A program made the translations under genes and the position numbers. Source: Episyrphus balteatus (lineage: Eukaryota > Arthropoda > Insecta > Diptera > Syrphidae). From it: a stretch of 64,000 nucleotides of DNA. This document shows, piece after piece, positions 1 through 12,402 of this stretch. Under the pieces are notes generated by a model that was not told the DNA's origin, did no database searches, and saw nothing but the letters and a program-made list of their open reading frames with translations. Every line of letters starts with the position of its first letter. Position 1 is the first letter of the stretch. The stretch lies in contig NC_079138.1 in NCBI RefSeq assembly GCF_945859705.1, forward strand, positions 2,976,001 to 3,040,000, written 5' to 3'.

Positions 1-84
1 AATGATAAACTTGATGAATTAGTTATTGAATTTATTTACATGGTGTCTCATTTAGATTTTTTTTTTTCTGATTAAAGAAGAAGG

Positions 85-280
85 AGAAGTGGGGCAAGGC
101 CGCCTATGGTAACAAGACCATTTTTGAACTATAATTTATTAACAATAATAAAATTGGCAAAACTTGCAATATAAAATAATTGGCTTTTTGTCAGGTGTTT
201 TTTTTCAAAACGTGTTATCTTTTATTCAGTATATCTCTTTTTTTTTTATAAAAATGAGAGTTTCCACAAAAAAAAAAAAC
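85..280 (+). mobile_element. Internally deleted copy of the pogo-like element
   Basis: The segment opens with AAGTGGGGCAAGGCCGCC, which matches the terminal repeat of the element at 13801-14682. It then has ACTTGCAATATAAAATAA, as that element has near its left end. From about 195 to 280 it follows the element's right-hand interior: an AAACGTGTTATCTTTT block, a T-rich run, then ATGAGAGTTTCCAC. The middle is deleted and no right terminal repeat is seen. No coding remnant remains. Confidence 0.6.
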
Positions 281-1640
281 TCGTAAGATAACGCTATTAG
301 CAATACTAGAGATTATATGTATGTACTTGGTATTGGTATGATTCCTGCATAAATACAATTGAATACAATGCATCAGAACTGAACATTCAGCTGCGTATAA
401 AAAAGTTTTTAGATATTTTTTCCCTCAGCTTAGGACAATATGTTGTAAAAAGTAAAAAAGAATAAAATTTGATTGGTGTGATAGCAATATCCTTTCATTA
501 GGTATATTATATCACAAAATGTTATGATGTTCAACCAGATTCTTGATCGCAAATCTGAGATTCGTGATTTTAGAGTTATTTTTAATTCGAAGTTGTCATT
601 TTCGTTACAAATAGACTATGTAATATCAAGGGCTAATTCGATGCATGAAGTGAAACTGCTGGGAGTTTCCTAACCCTTATGCTTTGAAATCAGTGTGCAT
701 TTCATAAGAACTTGATATTAAATAGATTTGAATTTAAAATCAAACTGCCAAGTATTATAAATTAGTTTTAAGTTATGTTATTATATTTTATATTATAATT
801 GTATTTTAAATACAAAAAATAAATAAATAAACATTAACTACTCTCGTGTCCGAAGAAAACTCATTCTACGCATTACAGAAGTACTTTTTCTATTCAGATT
901 AGCGGCAGTGTATGTATGAGGTCTTAATATTTACTTTTTTTTTTTATAATTTTGTTATGATTCCTTTCCAATTGCACTTTTAGTTCAAATTAAAAAAAAA
1001 AAATAAATTAAATTTTATTTCTTTTAGTTTTTTTTTTTTTTGAAAAAAAGTCACAACTTGTATGTAATTTGTTCTCTGTTTCTTTCTATCTTTCTCTTTT
1101 CAGTTAAATTTACTTGCTCTTTTTATATGAATTCTCTTCTGCTCTCTAAAGAATTAAAATTAAATATCGCGCACAAAACAAAACAAAAAACACTAAAAAT
1201 TATTTTTCTATCTTTAAAATAAAAAATTGTTGTTTTTATGTAAATTTTATTATGTTATTTTGTATAAAAATTAGTTAAATTAGATAGATGTAATTATTTT
1301 TTTTTTTTATAAAGAAAAAAAAAAAAAAAAAACAAGAAAAAAAGAAGACCTTTAAACAAAAAATCGTATTAGGTAATTGTATTGTTAAAACGACAGAAAC
1401 GGTTGCATATACACAACTGTTTGAAGATAAATAAAAAGAAGAAGTAGAAGAAAAAAAAAAAAACAAAACCCCAACAAAACAAAAAGAGCACGATATAATT
1501 GTAAAAGCTTCCTGTATTATTTTTAAGAGGTAAGTGCATTTTTGAATTTAATAATTAAAACAAAAATAATTCACAATCAAAAACAACAATTTAACAGAGT
1601 TTTAAATATTAAAATGGTGTAAACAACATAATACACAACA
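281..1640. other. AT-rich non-coding stretch
   Basis: A/T homopolymers of 8 to 20 bases recur throughout. The open frames here owe their length to low complexity: they are rich in Phe, Lys and Ser and resemble no protein family. Nothing else is supported. Confidence 0.6.
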
Positions 1641-4600
1641 CAGTTTATTATTTTGACACTAGGTGGCGCCCCAAGAGGGTTAAAGTTTTTTCTCATTTGA
1701 AATAGGTATATATGTTGACTTATGAGGTCAAAACGTTCTTTGAAATGAGCTTTACTGCTTTCTTAGTGCGAAGAAACATCGATTGACTAGAGTTATTCTT
1801 CACTTGTATTTTTGGCATTCATAACGATATTCTTGGAGGCTTTGTGGATTACTTGCAAGAGGCCTTTAAAATATAATGTCTAGGTGAAAGAGGCTGCATT
1901 TGAACCCAAAATCCCTGACGTGACAGCCCATCGATCTAAACGTTACGCTTGCAAAGTAGTTACAAGCACATATCAAATTCTTATTGCTATAGTATCGTTC
2001 TACTTTCGATGCGATAAAAGTCCATCGAATGGATAAATATCTGTTTTGGTATTTCTTTTTCAACAAGACATGTGTCATTGTGAATTTGATATGAGTCGAT
2101 AGCAAAATTGTAAACGAAAAAGATTGAACGATAAAACAAAAAAATATCGTTCACAATAAAGATTTACAATACCAAAATCATTTTTGGTAATCGACTATTG
2201 ACAAAAGTCGTCTTGACAAACGACACTCGCAATAAGGGGCCTGAGAGTTGTAAATCAATAGGTCTTAATAAGTCGTGTCTGACTATTAATTTCGCACAAT
2301 TTTGAATGTATTTATGGTATGTATGTCAAATATATTGCATGAAAGCCTATTATCCTTTCTTTTCATTAAGGTCCATGATGATTCTGATCGATTTTAATGG
2401 AGTAGTGAGAATTATCAATGATTATCCCGAATCTGGGAATGATGTCGAGATGCTATGGGTCCATAATGATATCAGCCAAGTTATCTGCAGCCAGTTTTGG
2501 TATAACACCATATAATTTGTTCTGGTTTTCAGCCGATGGTTGGCTGTTTTAGCACGTTTAGTTTCAGTCATTGCTGACCTAAGCAATGCTTTCACTTAGA
2601 TAATCCCTGGAAAACCTGTCCTCGCACTTATTTACACTGTGTCTCTTGAGCATCTTGTCAGAGTTGAAGCTAGAGTAAGGTTGCAGAGAAAAACATTCTC
2701 AGAGATTTCTATACGGCCATCAAAACTCTGCTAGCTGCGAAGAGTTCATCTACAACCGCCACTTGGAAGTTGTCTCTAAGAAGCTCACTCACTCAATGTA
2801 CATGATTTCGATGCTGGGTCCTGCGATGTTCGTTTATTATGTGTTGTCTACCTCGACCATAAGAACTGATTTTCCAGAACAAGCTCCGGAATCCCATATT
2901 TCTAAGATTCATAGAAGAAGTAATTTTACAAACAAATGAGGCGTTCAGAATAATAATGTGTCATTTCCACTTCTCTATAGGTTGGATGTTTAATGGTCTT
3001 AAAAATTGAGGGTTTTTATATAGAATGAAAGAAAGGAATTCTATAGATTAGAGCAATTGATCTGTGAAACATTTACAATTTCAAAAGTTCCTTTAGTTCC
3101 TGAGATAAAGCTTCTCAAAGTTAATAATGCAAAAATTTCGAATGGACTTGTCCCATTTATTATACTGAACGCCTCAAATATCGTTCGATTTTTCAATTCA
3201 ACTGATTACAAAATCTTTTTTTTCCTTGTTTATCATTGACAGTTTACAATTTTATCAAAAGTGCAACAAATATGATAAAATTGATGCAACATCACCTAAT
3301 TGTTATGTTTGCTCAAGAAATTATCTTCATTCTCTCCTTTCCATAGCGACATCATTATCATATTCATCATTTTTTTCCACTGTCTTTATTATCATTCTCA
3401 ATATTTTCTGGCCAAAAAAAGAGGTAATCTTTCGTATTTGCCTACTGGACATGTGAAAATTCCATGTTTTACATCTATTTGCTTTAGTTCATTGAATTTT
3501 TTCCGATCTCATCCTCGTGGTAATGTATCTTTATATTTTTATTTGGCCAAAAGTATGCGGAGCATAGGCTTACAGTCACGATAACCAACGTTCGAACGAG
3601 TATCCTTACAGAGGAAAACAGAATTATGAGTCCACTTTACGAGACAACTTCGATTTTTTGTTGTTTTTTTTTCACTTCTGTTGAACGACTCATACTCATC
3701 TTAATCCCCATGTTCGTCCTCGTCCTAATACTCGTCGTTGTCGTTGTCATCGTCACAATTGTTTTAAATTATTGCTTGTTTTTGCTCTCAACATCATAAC
3801 CTATGCATCCTGTTGCGATGTGCATCAACTTCTTTTTTTTTTTTCAATGGACATAACTACTTGTGGGAGTATAAATATCTTGGTGCTACCCACAGATCAC
3901 TATCTTTTTGGTTGAAAGGATGAGAAAAGATATTGCAATAAAATAATAAAATAGAAAAAAAAATATTAAATTCCACTCATAGAAAAATTCTTCTATTTGA
4001 ATGAAAACTCGTTTATAACACCTTAAAGTATTTTTTTTTTTTTTATGAGAAAGCTACCTAAGAAATTCTAGATATTAACTCATCGTCGTTTCCTCGTTGT
4101 CACCATTATTATTTTTATAGATCTATTTTTCTTATCAAATTCTTAGCGAAAATTCATTAAAAGTTGTCTTCACAACCAACAACCACAAATACAACATAAA
4201 TTAATTAAGCTTGAATTAAGTTTAAACTGGGCTTTAAGTACGACGATAAAAGAAATTTTACTGTGCCCTCGTGTTGATTATTTTTTTGTTTTCTTTTATT
4301 TTACCACATGGATGAATGGGCTGTCGTCGGAAAATCGACACACTAAGACCAAATGTTGGTCCGTTGTGATACCACGTATGTAGATCCGGATCCAGGAGGA
4401 GTGTCATTCACTACTCGTTAAACCATTTTTAGCTCCTTATAAAAGTGTGTACGACAGTTTTAAAAACAGAACATCTAGCCCACGGTATTATATTAGAAGA
4501 CAAAAATTATGATGCTGCCTTTTAATAATAAAGGTCGGATGGTTTTGCATTTTGTGTTTTGATGTTATAATGAAAGAAAGTGCTTAATAACTTACTAAGG

Positions 4601-4684
4601 GTGACCAGCCAGCGTCGTAATTCGACTACAATCCATTGTGGATCTAGGCCTCAATTAACAAGCTTTTCCACACAGCTTTTTCTT
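1641..4684. other. Higher-complexity non-coding stretch, no gene recognised
   Basis: Base composition is more balanced here than in the flanks. Translations of both strands at 2300-3000 and 3050-3600 give no recognisable domain and no run longer than about 95 codons. A short CGTC/GTTGTC-rich trinucleotide run lies at about 3717-3757. Old transposon sequence is likely, but no ends could be found. Confidence 0.4.
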
Positions 4685-5127
4685 TAGTTAGTTCACCTTC
4701 AACTTGCATGCACCATTTTTAATGTGGTCTTTCCATACTCTAACGCCGCCGTCCCTCAGTGTTGGAGTCGAAAACTTTCTGGGCCCGAGCATTATTGTCC
4801 AAGCGCTCCCCATGACCATCTCAGGCTTTGCAATTTTATTCTCTTGGCTAGGTTAGTGTCCTTGTACACACCCTCACAGTTCGATGTTCTTCTTCTCCAA
4901 TCACCATCAATGCAGACGGGATGAAATCAGTGCCCGAAGAAGTTGTCTCTCGAAACAATTCAAGGCGTTTTCATTCGCTTTTGTCTAAGACCTTTTTTGA
5001 CATTAAATATATCGGTGAGGATTTTGCCAGCCCTGACAGAGCTGCGAGCATTCTCCATTGTCAGATGGGCGAAATTGGCAGGGATGCCAAAACTAGAGAT
5101 GGCTCTATGTCTATATAGTCTAAGTTC
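4685..5127 (-). pseudogene. Decayed non-LTR retrotransposon remnant
   Basis: Reading the minus strand from 5127 to about 4981 gives a reverse-transcriptase-like run with FGIPANF, LTMENARSSVRAG and FNVKKGLRQ. This is the segment that leads into the usual GLRQGD motif of non-LTR reverse transcriptases. The GD and everything through the catalytic YxDD region are missing. From about 4881 to 4685 the strand resumes with the element's C-terminal tail, CEGVYKDTNLAKRIKLQ..LRW, then after a frameshift DNNARAQKVFDSNTEGRRR. In this class the family tail reads LRWLGHV.RM....PKKVF. The copy is therefore internally deleted, frameshifted and dead. Clade assignment (RTE-, jockey- or I-like) is not possible from this fragment. 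Confidence 0.7.
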
Positions 5128-7241
5128 CAGTTGAGAGCAATATTTTTTTTTTTTAAGAAAGAAACAGTTTACACATGGGTTGCCTAGTGACATCCGGTCA
5201 AGACATAGGGTTGCCACCCTTTAAAGTTCATATTTTTTTAGCTTTTTCGACTACGCCACCATGCTTGTATGGTAAGTCGTAGAAGTGTAAAAAAAATATA
5301 ATGTGGGAGGTATATTGTTGTTTTTTTTTTTTAATTTTAAATGTAAGTAGGGTAAACAGAGGTGAATTAACAAAAAGATCCAAAAGCTATTTTCTTAACA
5401 AAAAATGATAGAAACAAGATTGATATTGGAATGGATAGATATTGTTGATGTATGAAAGTCACACATACAAACAAAAAATGTAAAAAAGTTTAAAAGTCAC
5501 CGTGGAAATCGATGTTTGAGAAATAATTCACCAAAAAATCAGCATGAAAGGTATTTGAAATAACATTTATGTCAAAAGAGAGCAACAATAAAATAACTTG
5601 ATACGTATCTGCCAATTTTTTGATTTAACTAAGTTTTTGGCGTCTTTGTTTATTAGACAAATTACAGATTTTTACATTTCAATACACTGTTTAGCAAAAA
5701 AAATTGTTTTTTAAATATTTTTCTCGTGAACTAATAAGTTTTGCAAAGTATATTGAACATATTAAAACTGCATACTTTGTTTTTTTATTCAATATACTTA
5801 CCTCCAGAATCTGGATTAAGGGAAAAAAAAAACGGTTTCTGAGACGTCAGACCTCAGCGTTTTGCGGGCATGCTTTCTTCCGACCATATTTGGCAGATGA
5901 GTTGGTGCATACTCCGTCAGCTCCAGCAGCTTCATTTTACTTAACTTTGGGTATGACTGCCCTCTCCCTTCAAGTAATGTTTTCAATCATATATTTGTCA
6001 TTCGTTAGTTATTCTCATCTTGAAAGTGATTTTATTTAATGTCACAAAAAAAAAACTCATTATCTTTTCATCTTCGAAAGTAGTCGCGAGCCTAGAACCT
6101 AAAAAAACAAGGAGAATGGAGAAACAACAAATTATTTTTATCTGGCTTAACATATCCTCAATTCGGTGTATCAGTTTTTTTTTTCCGACAAAGTTTATGG
6201 AGCACAGATTAGAGAATACCACTCCCAAAATGTAAGCCAGCCAGCAGAAAAAAAAAAACTGTTGAAACGAATAAAAAATCATAACAAATGAATTCCACAT
6301 TCGCGAAATTTTTTGTTTTTGTTTTGTTTTGTTTTGTTTTAATTGATTGCGAGTTCTGTTTTTATTCTGACATCGAAAACGACAGATCAGAAGTGGGATT
6401 GTATCCTTATCCCACATAGACTTTAGAGCAGCATATGGAATAATCAGATTTTTGTTTTTTTTTTTCTTTCTTTTTATTCCGTATGAATTTTATCCCCTCC
6501 GATACACAGAAACAAATAAATTAACTGCTAGCGACTGTTACTGATATCTTTTTGGCGAAACTAAACCATTGTATGAAATAAAAATAAAAATTAACACAAA
6601 TAATCAACATGAGTAGAATTTTTTTCCGTGTACTTGTGGTTTTTTACTACAACCAGGAAGAATGCCATCCATAAATGAACGCATTAGGGATAGTGCCCAT
6701 TAAAACATTGGAAAAAGGAAACTATTCAATGCAAAAAAAAAAAAATGGAGAAAAAATATTTTTGTAAAAAAAAAAAAAAATAAATAAAAATACAAAACAT
6801 TGAGTTAAAACAGGTCAGGTATATGTACGGCTTAGGGGTTTTAAGTAGCTCTGCATTCTCTATGATGAGAGCAAGAGAGGACAAAGGCCTTTTGTTGGCA
6901 ATAGGTTTTGCGCTTAAAGGGTAGAAAGACATAAATATTTCATATTATGAACAAACATAAAAAAATAAAAATAAAAAAAAAAAACATGTATTAATGAAAC
7001 ATTCACCACTCTTCTCTGCTTGCTTCATTCACTTGTTTTATTTTTCTTCATATAAAATGAGATTAAAAATAACAGGTAGTTGTATATCATTTTGTTTATA
7101 TTTGGGAAGAGAAGAACTGTAGGTAAATATTATGCATACCATCGATAATATAACATTTATGATGGATTTGACATTCGCTTTCCTCTCGATATATGTTTGT
7201 ATGATATCGAACAAATTATGGTAAATTAAAATAATAGCAAA
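5128..7241. other. Non-coding stretch
   Basis: Long T and A runs are mixed with patches of normal complexity, for example at 5820-5960. A (GTTTT)n run lies at about 6313-6340. The open frames at 5704-6039 and 5998-6417 overlap on opposite strands and carry no domain signature. No gene is supported. Confidence 0.5.
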
Positions 7242-7551
7242 AAAGTGCTGATTTTTTAAAAGATAAAAGTAATTTAATTAATACTCTTAAAGTAATAGTT
7301 CGTAGATAGATAGTAGGTATAGTACATAGTCAGTTATTCATGCAATCATTAAATTCAACATTAGAAAAAAGTTAATTACGAACCTGCTATGGGAACGACA
7401 TGTTTTATGGTCGCCATTCCCGGTCAAAAGACCGATATAATAGGGTTTTTCACTATTTTCATTCATAAACCTGTGCTTAAACGTAGTCTATGAACTATTA
7501 CTTTTAGAGTATTAATTAAAGTTCTTTTATCTTTTAAAAAATCAACACTTT
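7242..7551. mobile_element. Short foldback MITE-like inverted repeat
   Basis: About 60 bases at 7242-7302 (from AAAGTGCTGATTTTTTAAAA to AAAGTAATAGTTC) return as a near-perfect reverse complement at 7492-7551 (GAACTATTACTTTTAGAG to AAAAATCAACACTTT). The loop is about 190 bases. There is no coding capacity. The shape fits a non-autonomous DNA transposon; no target duplication was identified. Confidence 0.65.
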
Positions 7552-9130
7552 AATACTTTAAAAATTCTGAAAGGGTAAAAATTAAATAGTATGGAAAAAT
7601 TACATAATATAAAAAGTCGGATTTTTTAAGAAAAACATTTTTATTTCCGTTATTAATGGAATACAATGTTATACCATTTTTAAAGGACACCCAACTTTTA
7701 AGGTAACTTGTCGTAATATCGTGGTGCATTTTGTTTACACTACGGTTCATTGAATTAGGGTCGTGTAAAATTTTTTAAGTACTTAGTTGGGCAAAAAAGT
7801 GATATTTTTTTTTAAACTGATGAAGTGAATAAACAAAAGGCTGTACAATTTATTCCGAAATTTCAAAAAACTGGCTGACAAAGTCAAATAGCCAAACTGA
7901 AAAGTTTTTAAGTGGAGATAAAATTAAATAAAACAGCTAATCTAAATCGACCTCATCATTATTTTTAATTTTTCTCATCTCATCTCATATACATTAGGGT
8001 GGGTCAAAACAAAATCGAAATGCCTTTTTTTTATTTTATACTCCGAAATATCGATTACTAGACAACTTTAGAATATACTCACCAAATATGAGCTTTGCAA
8101 TTTTCCATTTTTACATCAATCATCTTCTTAAAAAATTTAATTTTTTTATAAATCGACTTTTTAGCAAATTTCTTTACATATTCTTATAGATAATTGAACG
8201 GTCTACAAAAAAGGCCATACAAACTTTTTTCGTTTATCTAATCGTTTAAAAGATATTTGAGGTCCAAAAATACAGAAAATCTTTAAAAATTCGTTTTTTT
8301 TTTCATAATTTTGTAACAAATTAAAAAATTATAATAATCAAACGAGCAAGACATATTCTGCTCCACAAGAAAGATCTTGCATACTTTTACATTAATCTAA
8401 CCATTCTAAAGTTAAAACAACTTTTTCTGAGTTTAAGTGGAATCACCTTATTTTAAGCGGATATCTTAAAATTTTAAGGTGGTGAAATTTAATGTTCATA
8501 TCATCTTATTTTAAGGTGACATTTTTATCTCCGTACACCGCACCGGTTGGTATCACTTTTTTTTCAGTGTAATAGTTGTTAAATTGTTGAAATCGCACCC
8601 CTATATCAGAATACGCACAAGCCTACTCTTGAGTCTATATGAGATCGTTTATTTTACCCACACCTTACGAATGTTTGATCATAGTCTTGTATATGCATGT
8701 GCATAATATTAAAAAAAAAACACTTTCAATGCTTCTTAATATATTTTTTTTTCCTTAAATACAAGATGACAACGAAATACGAAACCTTTTATATATTTTT
8801 TTTTTTTTACTAGCAAACAAAATCAACTTGAAACGGCACCCTCAAAGATGTATATAAAAAAGGAATAAAATAAAACGCACGACTGGGTCATACGTTCTTG
8901 CTCTTATAATAAAATAGAACCTTTGTCTTATTTAAAACAATTTCTAGTAAAAGTTTTTATTAAAGTCTATAATACATATAGACAAATATGCATCATTACT
9001 ATTGGGATCTATTTTTTTTCTTCCTATTTCGAAAGTAAAATATAAGAAAAATACAAAATTAATATTTGACAAATTTTTTTTATTTATTTAATTATTTCTT
9101 TAAATTGAACCTGCTCTTTAGGGAAAGTAT
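7552..9130. other. Non-coding stretch
   Basis: No coding signal. ATTAGGGTGGGTCAAAAC at about 7993 resembles ends seen on other insect interspersed repeats, but I could not find a partner end. Around 8445-8520 CACCTTATTTTAAG and its reverse complement alternate and form small hairpins. Confidence 0.4.
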
Positions 9131-9588
9131 AAGAGCCCTATTACGGTTTCCAATTTATCAATACGACATTTGACAAATACCAATAATTTTAATAAATTTG
9201 TATTATAACCGTTATCAATAATCAATATTTTTGTTAAACCTTGAAATTTGACAACTATTGTGAATGAAAAACATGGTATTACTATTAAAATGTTAGCTAT
9301 CAAATTTCTATCAATTAAAAAATTCCTAGTTTATTAGTATATATTTTTTTTTTCACTTTTAATTCAACCCTTTTTTAGTGAAAATATAATATGTTTTTTG
9401 TTCCAACAAAACCACAAACAAAAATTCAACCCCAACTTATACCGAAATGTCAAATGAAAATATAAATTCACAATCGTTGCAAAACGATCAAAATTCACAA
9501 TCATTCTTATCAAATGACAAAATTTTTTGCAATTGATAATTTCTATCGTTTGATAATCACAATTGATATTTGACAATCGTTATAGGGA
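9131..9588. mobile_element. MITE of the CCCTATTACGGTT family
   Basis: The left end reads CCCTATTACGGTTTCC. The right end, reverse complemented, reads CCCTATAACGATTGTC. The interior is rich in CAATTGATA and TTTGACAA blocks. Its right half closely matches the copy ending at 50324 and the sequence into which the hAT-like element at 12403 inserted. The size, about 458 bases, agrees with the 461 bases of the 49864-50324 copy. It has no coding capacity. Confidence 0.6.
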
Positions 9589-9603
9589 TGTACTCCTTTG
9601 ATA

Positions 9604-10170
9604 ACACTGGTCGGCAACGAAAATAGAGCTTAAAAGAAACTATACTTTTCTAAAGGATTTATGTGTGCTGATTCCGAATCCGAAGTCAAAATTTCACTGG
9701 CACGTCACATTTTTGAAATATTTGAATACTAACAGGTCAAAAACGCATTTTGTTGGTACTTCTGGCGTTGAATTTCATTACCGTTAAATTTTTTTTTGCA
9801 AAACTACTTATGCAATCTCCAGAAGCCATATTTCATAGTCTTAAATATGTTTATTTTTTTTTCAAAACTATTTTTTGCTAAAAGATATTTGGTATAGAAA
9901 TTTATGATATCTCAAAATCTTGGTGGTTAAGTGAACTTATGGTTTTTTGAAGCAGATTTGTATAAAAAAAAAAAAAACAAAATATTACGAAAAATTATAT
10001 ATTTTAGATCAAAAGTAAAAAAACATTTCATTCAAGATTAGTTTTTGGAAAAACTAGACGTGATGGAATAAATCTGTTAACAGTTTTGAATTCAGCACAC
10101 TCAAGTTAATTAAAATCACCTTACAGAGTTCTTGCTCCCGACTTTTTTTTTGTTTTTTGCAGACCAGTGT
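9604..10170. mobile_element. Palindromic element, ACACTGGTC family, copy A
   Basis: It begins ACACTGGTCGGCAAC and ends GCAGACCAGTGT. The left arm carries the family core: ATACTTTTCTA, then GTGTGCTGA..CCGAATCCGAAGTC, then CACGTCACATTTTTGAAATA. The right arm carries an inverted version (GTGATGGAATAAAT, then GAATTCAGCACAC). The arms are diverged, so this is an older copy. No transposase is present. Confidence 0.65.
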
Positions 10171-12402
10171 AATTTTTGCCTATATTTTTTTCGCGTACAT
10201 AAGTGACTGTAATGTTTAAGTTTATTTAAAGCAGTGTTAACAACATTTTAGTATGTACTTTATAATAAAACAGCTTTCAGATAGCTTCTAAATAGTCAAA
10301 ATACGAAACCAATACTTGCCCTTTAGCACATGCAACAAAATTCACAGGAGGAACATTTGTTTTGTCCTTCCCTTAAACAAAAGTAAAAGAAAACGCGTCT
10401 TGTTAAAGGAATCCTTACTTCAGGTCCCATTAAAAATATAAATCATTTGCGGGTCAGTAAATATTTTTTTTTTTTAATATTAAGATTTTTTTTTTTTTGT
10501 GTTAATATTATTTAAAATTCCAGTATAGTTTTTCTTTTACTTGAAAGGGGCGTTATATTATATTGTGAGTATTGCACACCCTTGTAGTGTTTCTTCCTAT
10601 GTCAGTGAATGCAACCATTAAAAAAAAAAAAAAAAAAAAAAACTAAAGAAGTTCTCAATTGAAATACGTGTATATTCGTCAGTTTCGCGATTCCCCAAGT
10701 AGGTATGTAGTTCTATACGCAATATTATAGCATGGTGGTTCATGATGATGATGATGATGATGATGATAGTGGTGGTGTTAGTGGTGGTGGCATAATGACA
10801 AATAGGTTAAGTGATTTCAGAGTTTTTATTCGTAGAACTTATAATCTATCCACATACATAAATATATAAATATATATTTTTTTTTTAAATGAGTTTGGGT
10901 AAATTTCAAATATCTTACTTGCTCTTGCTTCCTATTTCCTTTAAGCCCATTAGACTGCTAGAGGTTTATATGGTTAGTTTATTGTTTGTGCAAAAAATGC
11001 ATCTACGTATTGTTGCGTAGGAAGTTTGTTTTTTTGCTTCTTAATTATAATAAGGGCAATTTAAGTTTTCATTACGAGATTTTGTTGTTGTAGAATTTTA
11101 ACTTCTGATTCACAGTTTGCAGATAGTAAAACAAAATATTTATATAAGCTTTGCAATTTAATTTTTGTTAAAATAGATTTTTCATTAATGACTCTTTATA
11201 ATAAGATTCGACGATTACCTACACTGTGCAAGTCGAAATTCTTGATAGGCGCGCGAATAACTGATTCGCCCTATTTCGGACCCGAGAAATCAATTGGCAT
11301 CATTAGTTTTTCGATTTATCGGTACGACTTAATTTTTTTTTGAAAGTTTTTTTCAATTATTTTGAGAGTTTCCCCACTGTTTTTAGTCATTTTTCAACCA
11401 AAAACAATATTTATATTGGTAATAATTCTACTCAAACGTTATTTCCTACCAGTAGAAAGATATTATAAACAATTTTGAACAATTTATTTGAAAGTTTAGT
11501 AATTTTTTTGAAAAAAATTAAAAAAAAAAAACGAATTTTTTTACATTGTTTATCGTTTTTTCGCTATTTTTGTTCTCTTTTGCACAAACTGTTAATTTAG
11601 TGTTGATTAAACTTCGACAGTCTATCGATAGCATCGATAACAAAAAAAATATCGAGTAGGTATATCGATACTTCACAAAACAAAATAAATAATTATTATT
11701 AGTACTATTAAATATCGTACCTGAGATCTTAAATTTATTATTTATATTATAATAAAATTTTTAGTTAACAAACGCCAATATTTGCTCGTAATTTTTGACC
11801 GGTAGTTAAGTGAAAAATTTGTATTCTAAATTTTAACTGTCAATCAGAATTTACTAAATGTACAGAAAAGCAGCAATTAGCTTCTTTTAAAGAAAAAAAC
11901 CCTTGAAATAATGATAGTAAAGACCCATCCAGTTGCTTTTATTTATTTATAAGTAGAATCTTTGAAAAACTTTTAAACATGCTATAAATACCAAGAAATG
12001 CAAGAGAATAAATCTGAATCATTCGATTACTAAGAGTTTTATGACCCTCTGAAATGTTTGTTCGAATAAGAAGAAGAACTGACGTGGAGTATACTTTTAG
12101 TCCTTCTTATGCTTATTTTTATTACTTTACCATTTTTTGTTTATTTATGGTTGATAAAATGTATAGTTGTTTTAAAGAAACATAAAGCAAAATAAACATA
12201 AAAAAAACGCTATAGTTTCAAATAAAATATGTCACTGAAAAAATTTATAAAATATTATTATGAACACTGAAAGCAGAAAAAAATACAATTTTAATTAATT
12301 TTATCTGAAAATATCAATTCAACAATTATCGCAAATAATTTTTTAATCTATCAATTGATAACTATCGTTATACCAAAATTTCTTGTAATTGATAGATTCT
12401 AT
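10171..12402. other. Non-coding stretch with simple repeats
   Basis: No gene seen. A (GAT)n then (GTG)n microsatellite lies at about 10742-10792 and an A run of about 22 at 10620-10641. ATCGATA motifs cluster at 11623-11670. The end of the stretch (about 12300-12402) belongs to the CAATTGATA-rich repeat family also found at 9131 and 49864. Confidence 0.45.
10742..10792. repeat. (GAT)n/(GTG)n microsatellite
   Basis: About eight consecutive GAT units are followed by GTGGTG-type units. This is a simple repeat outside any gene. Confidence 0.85.
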
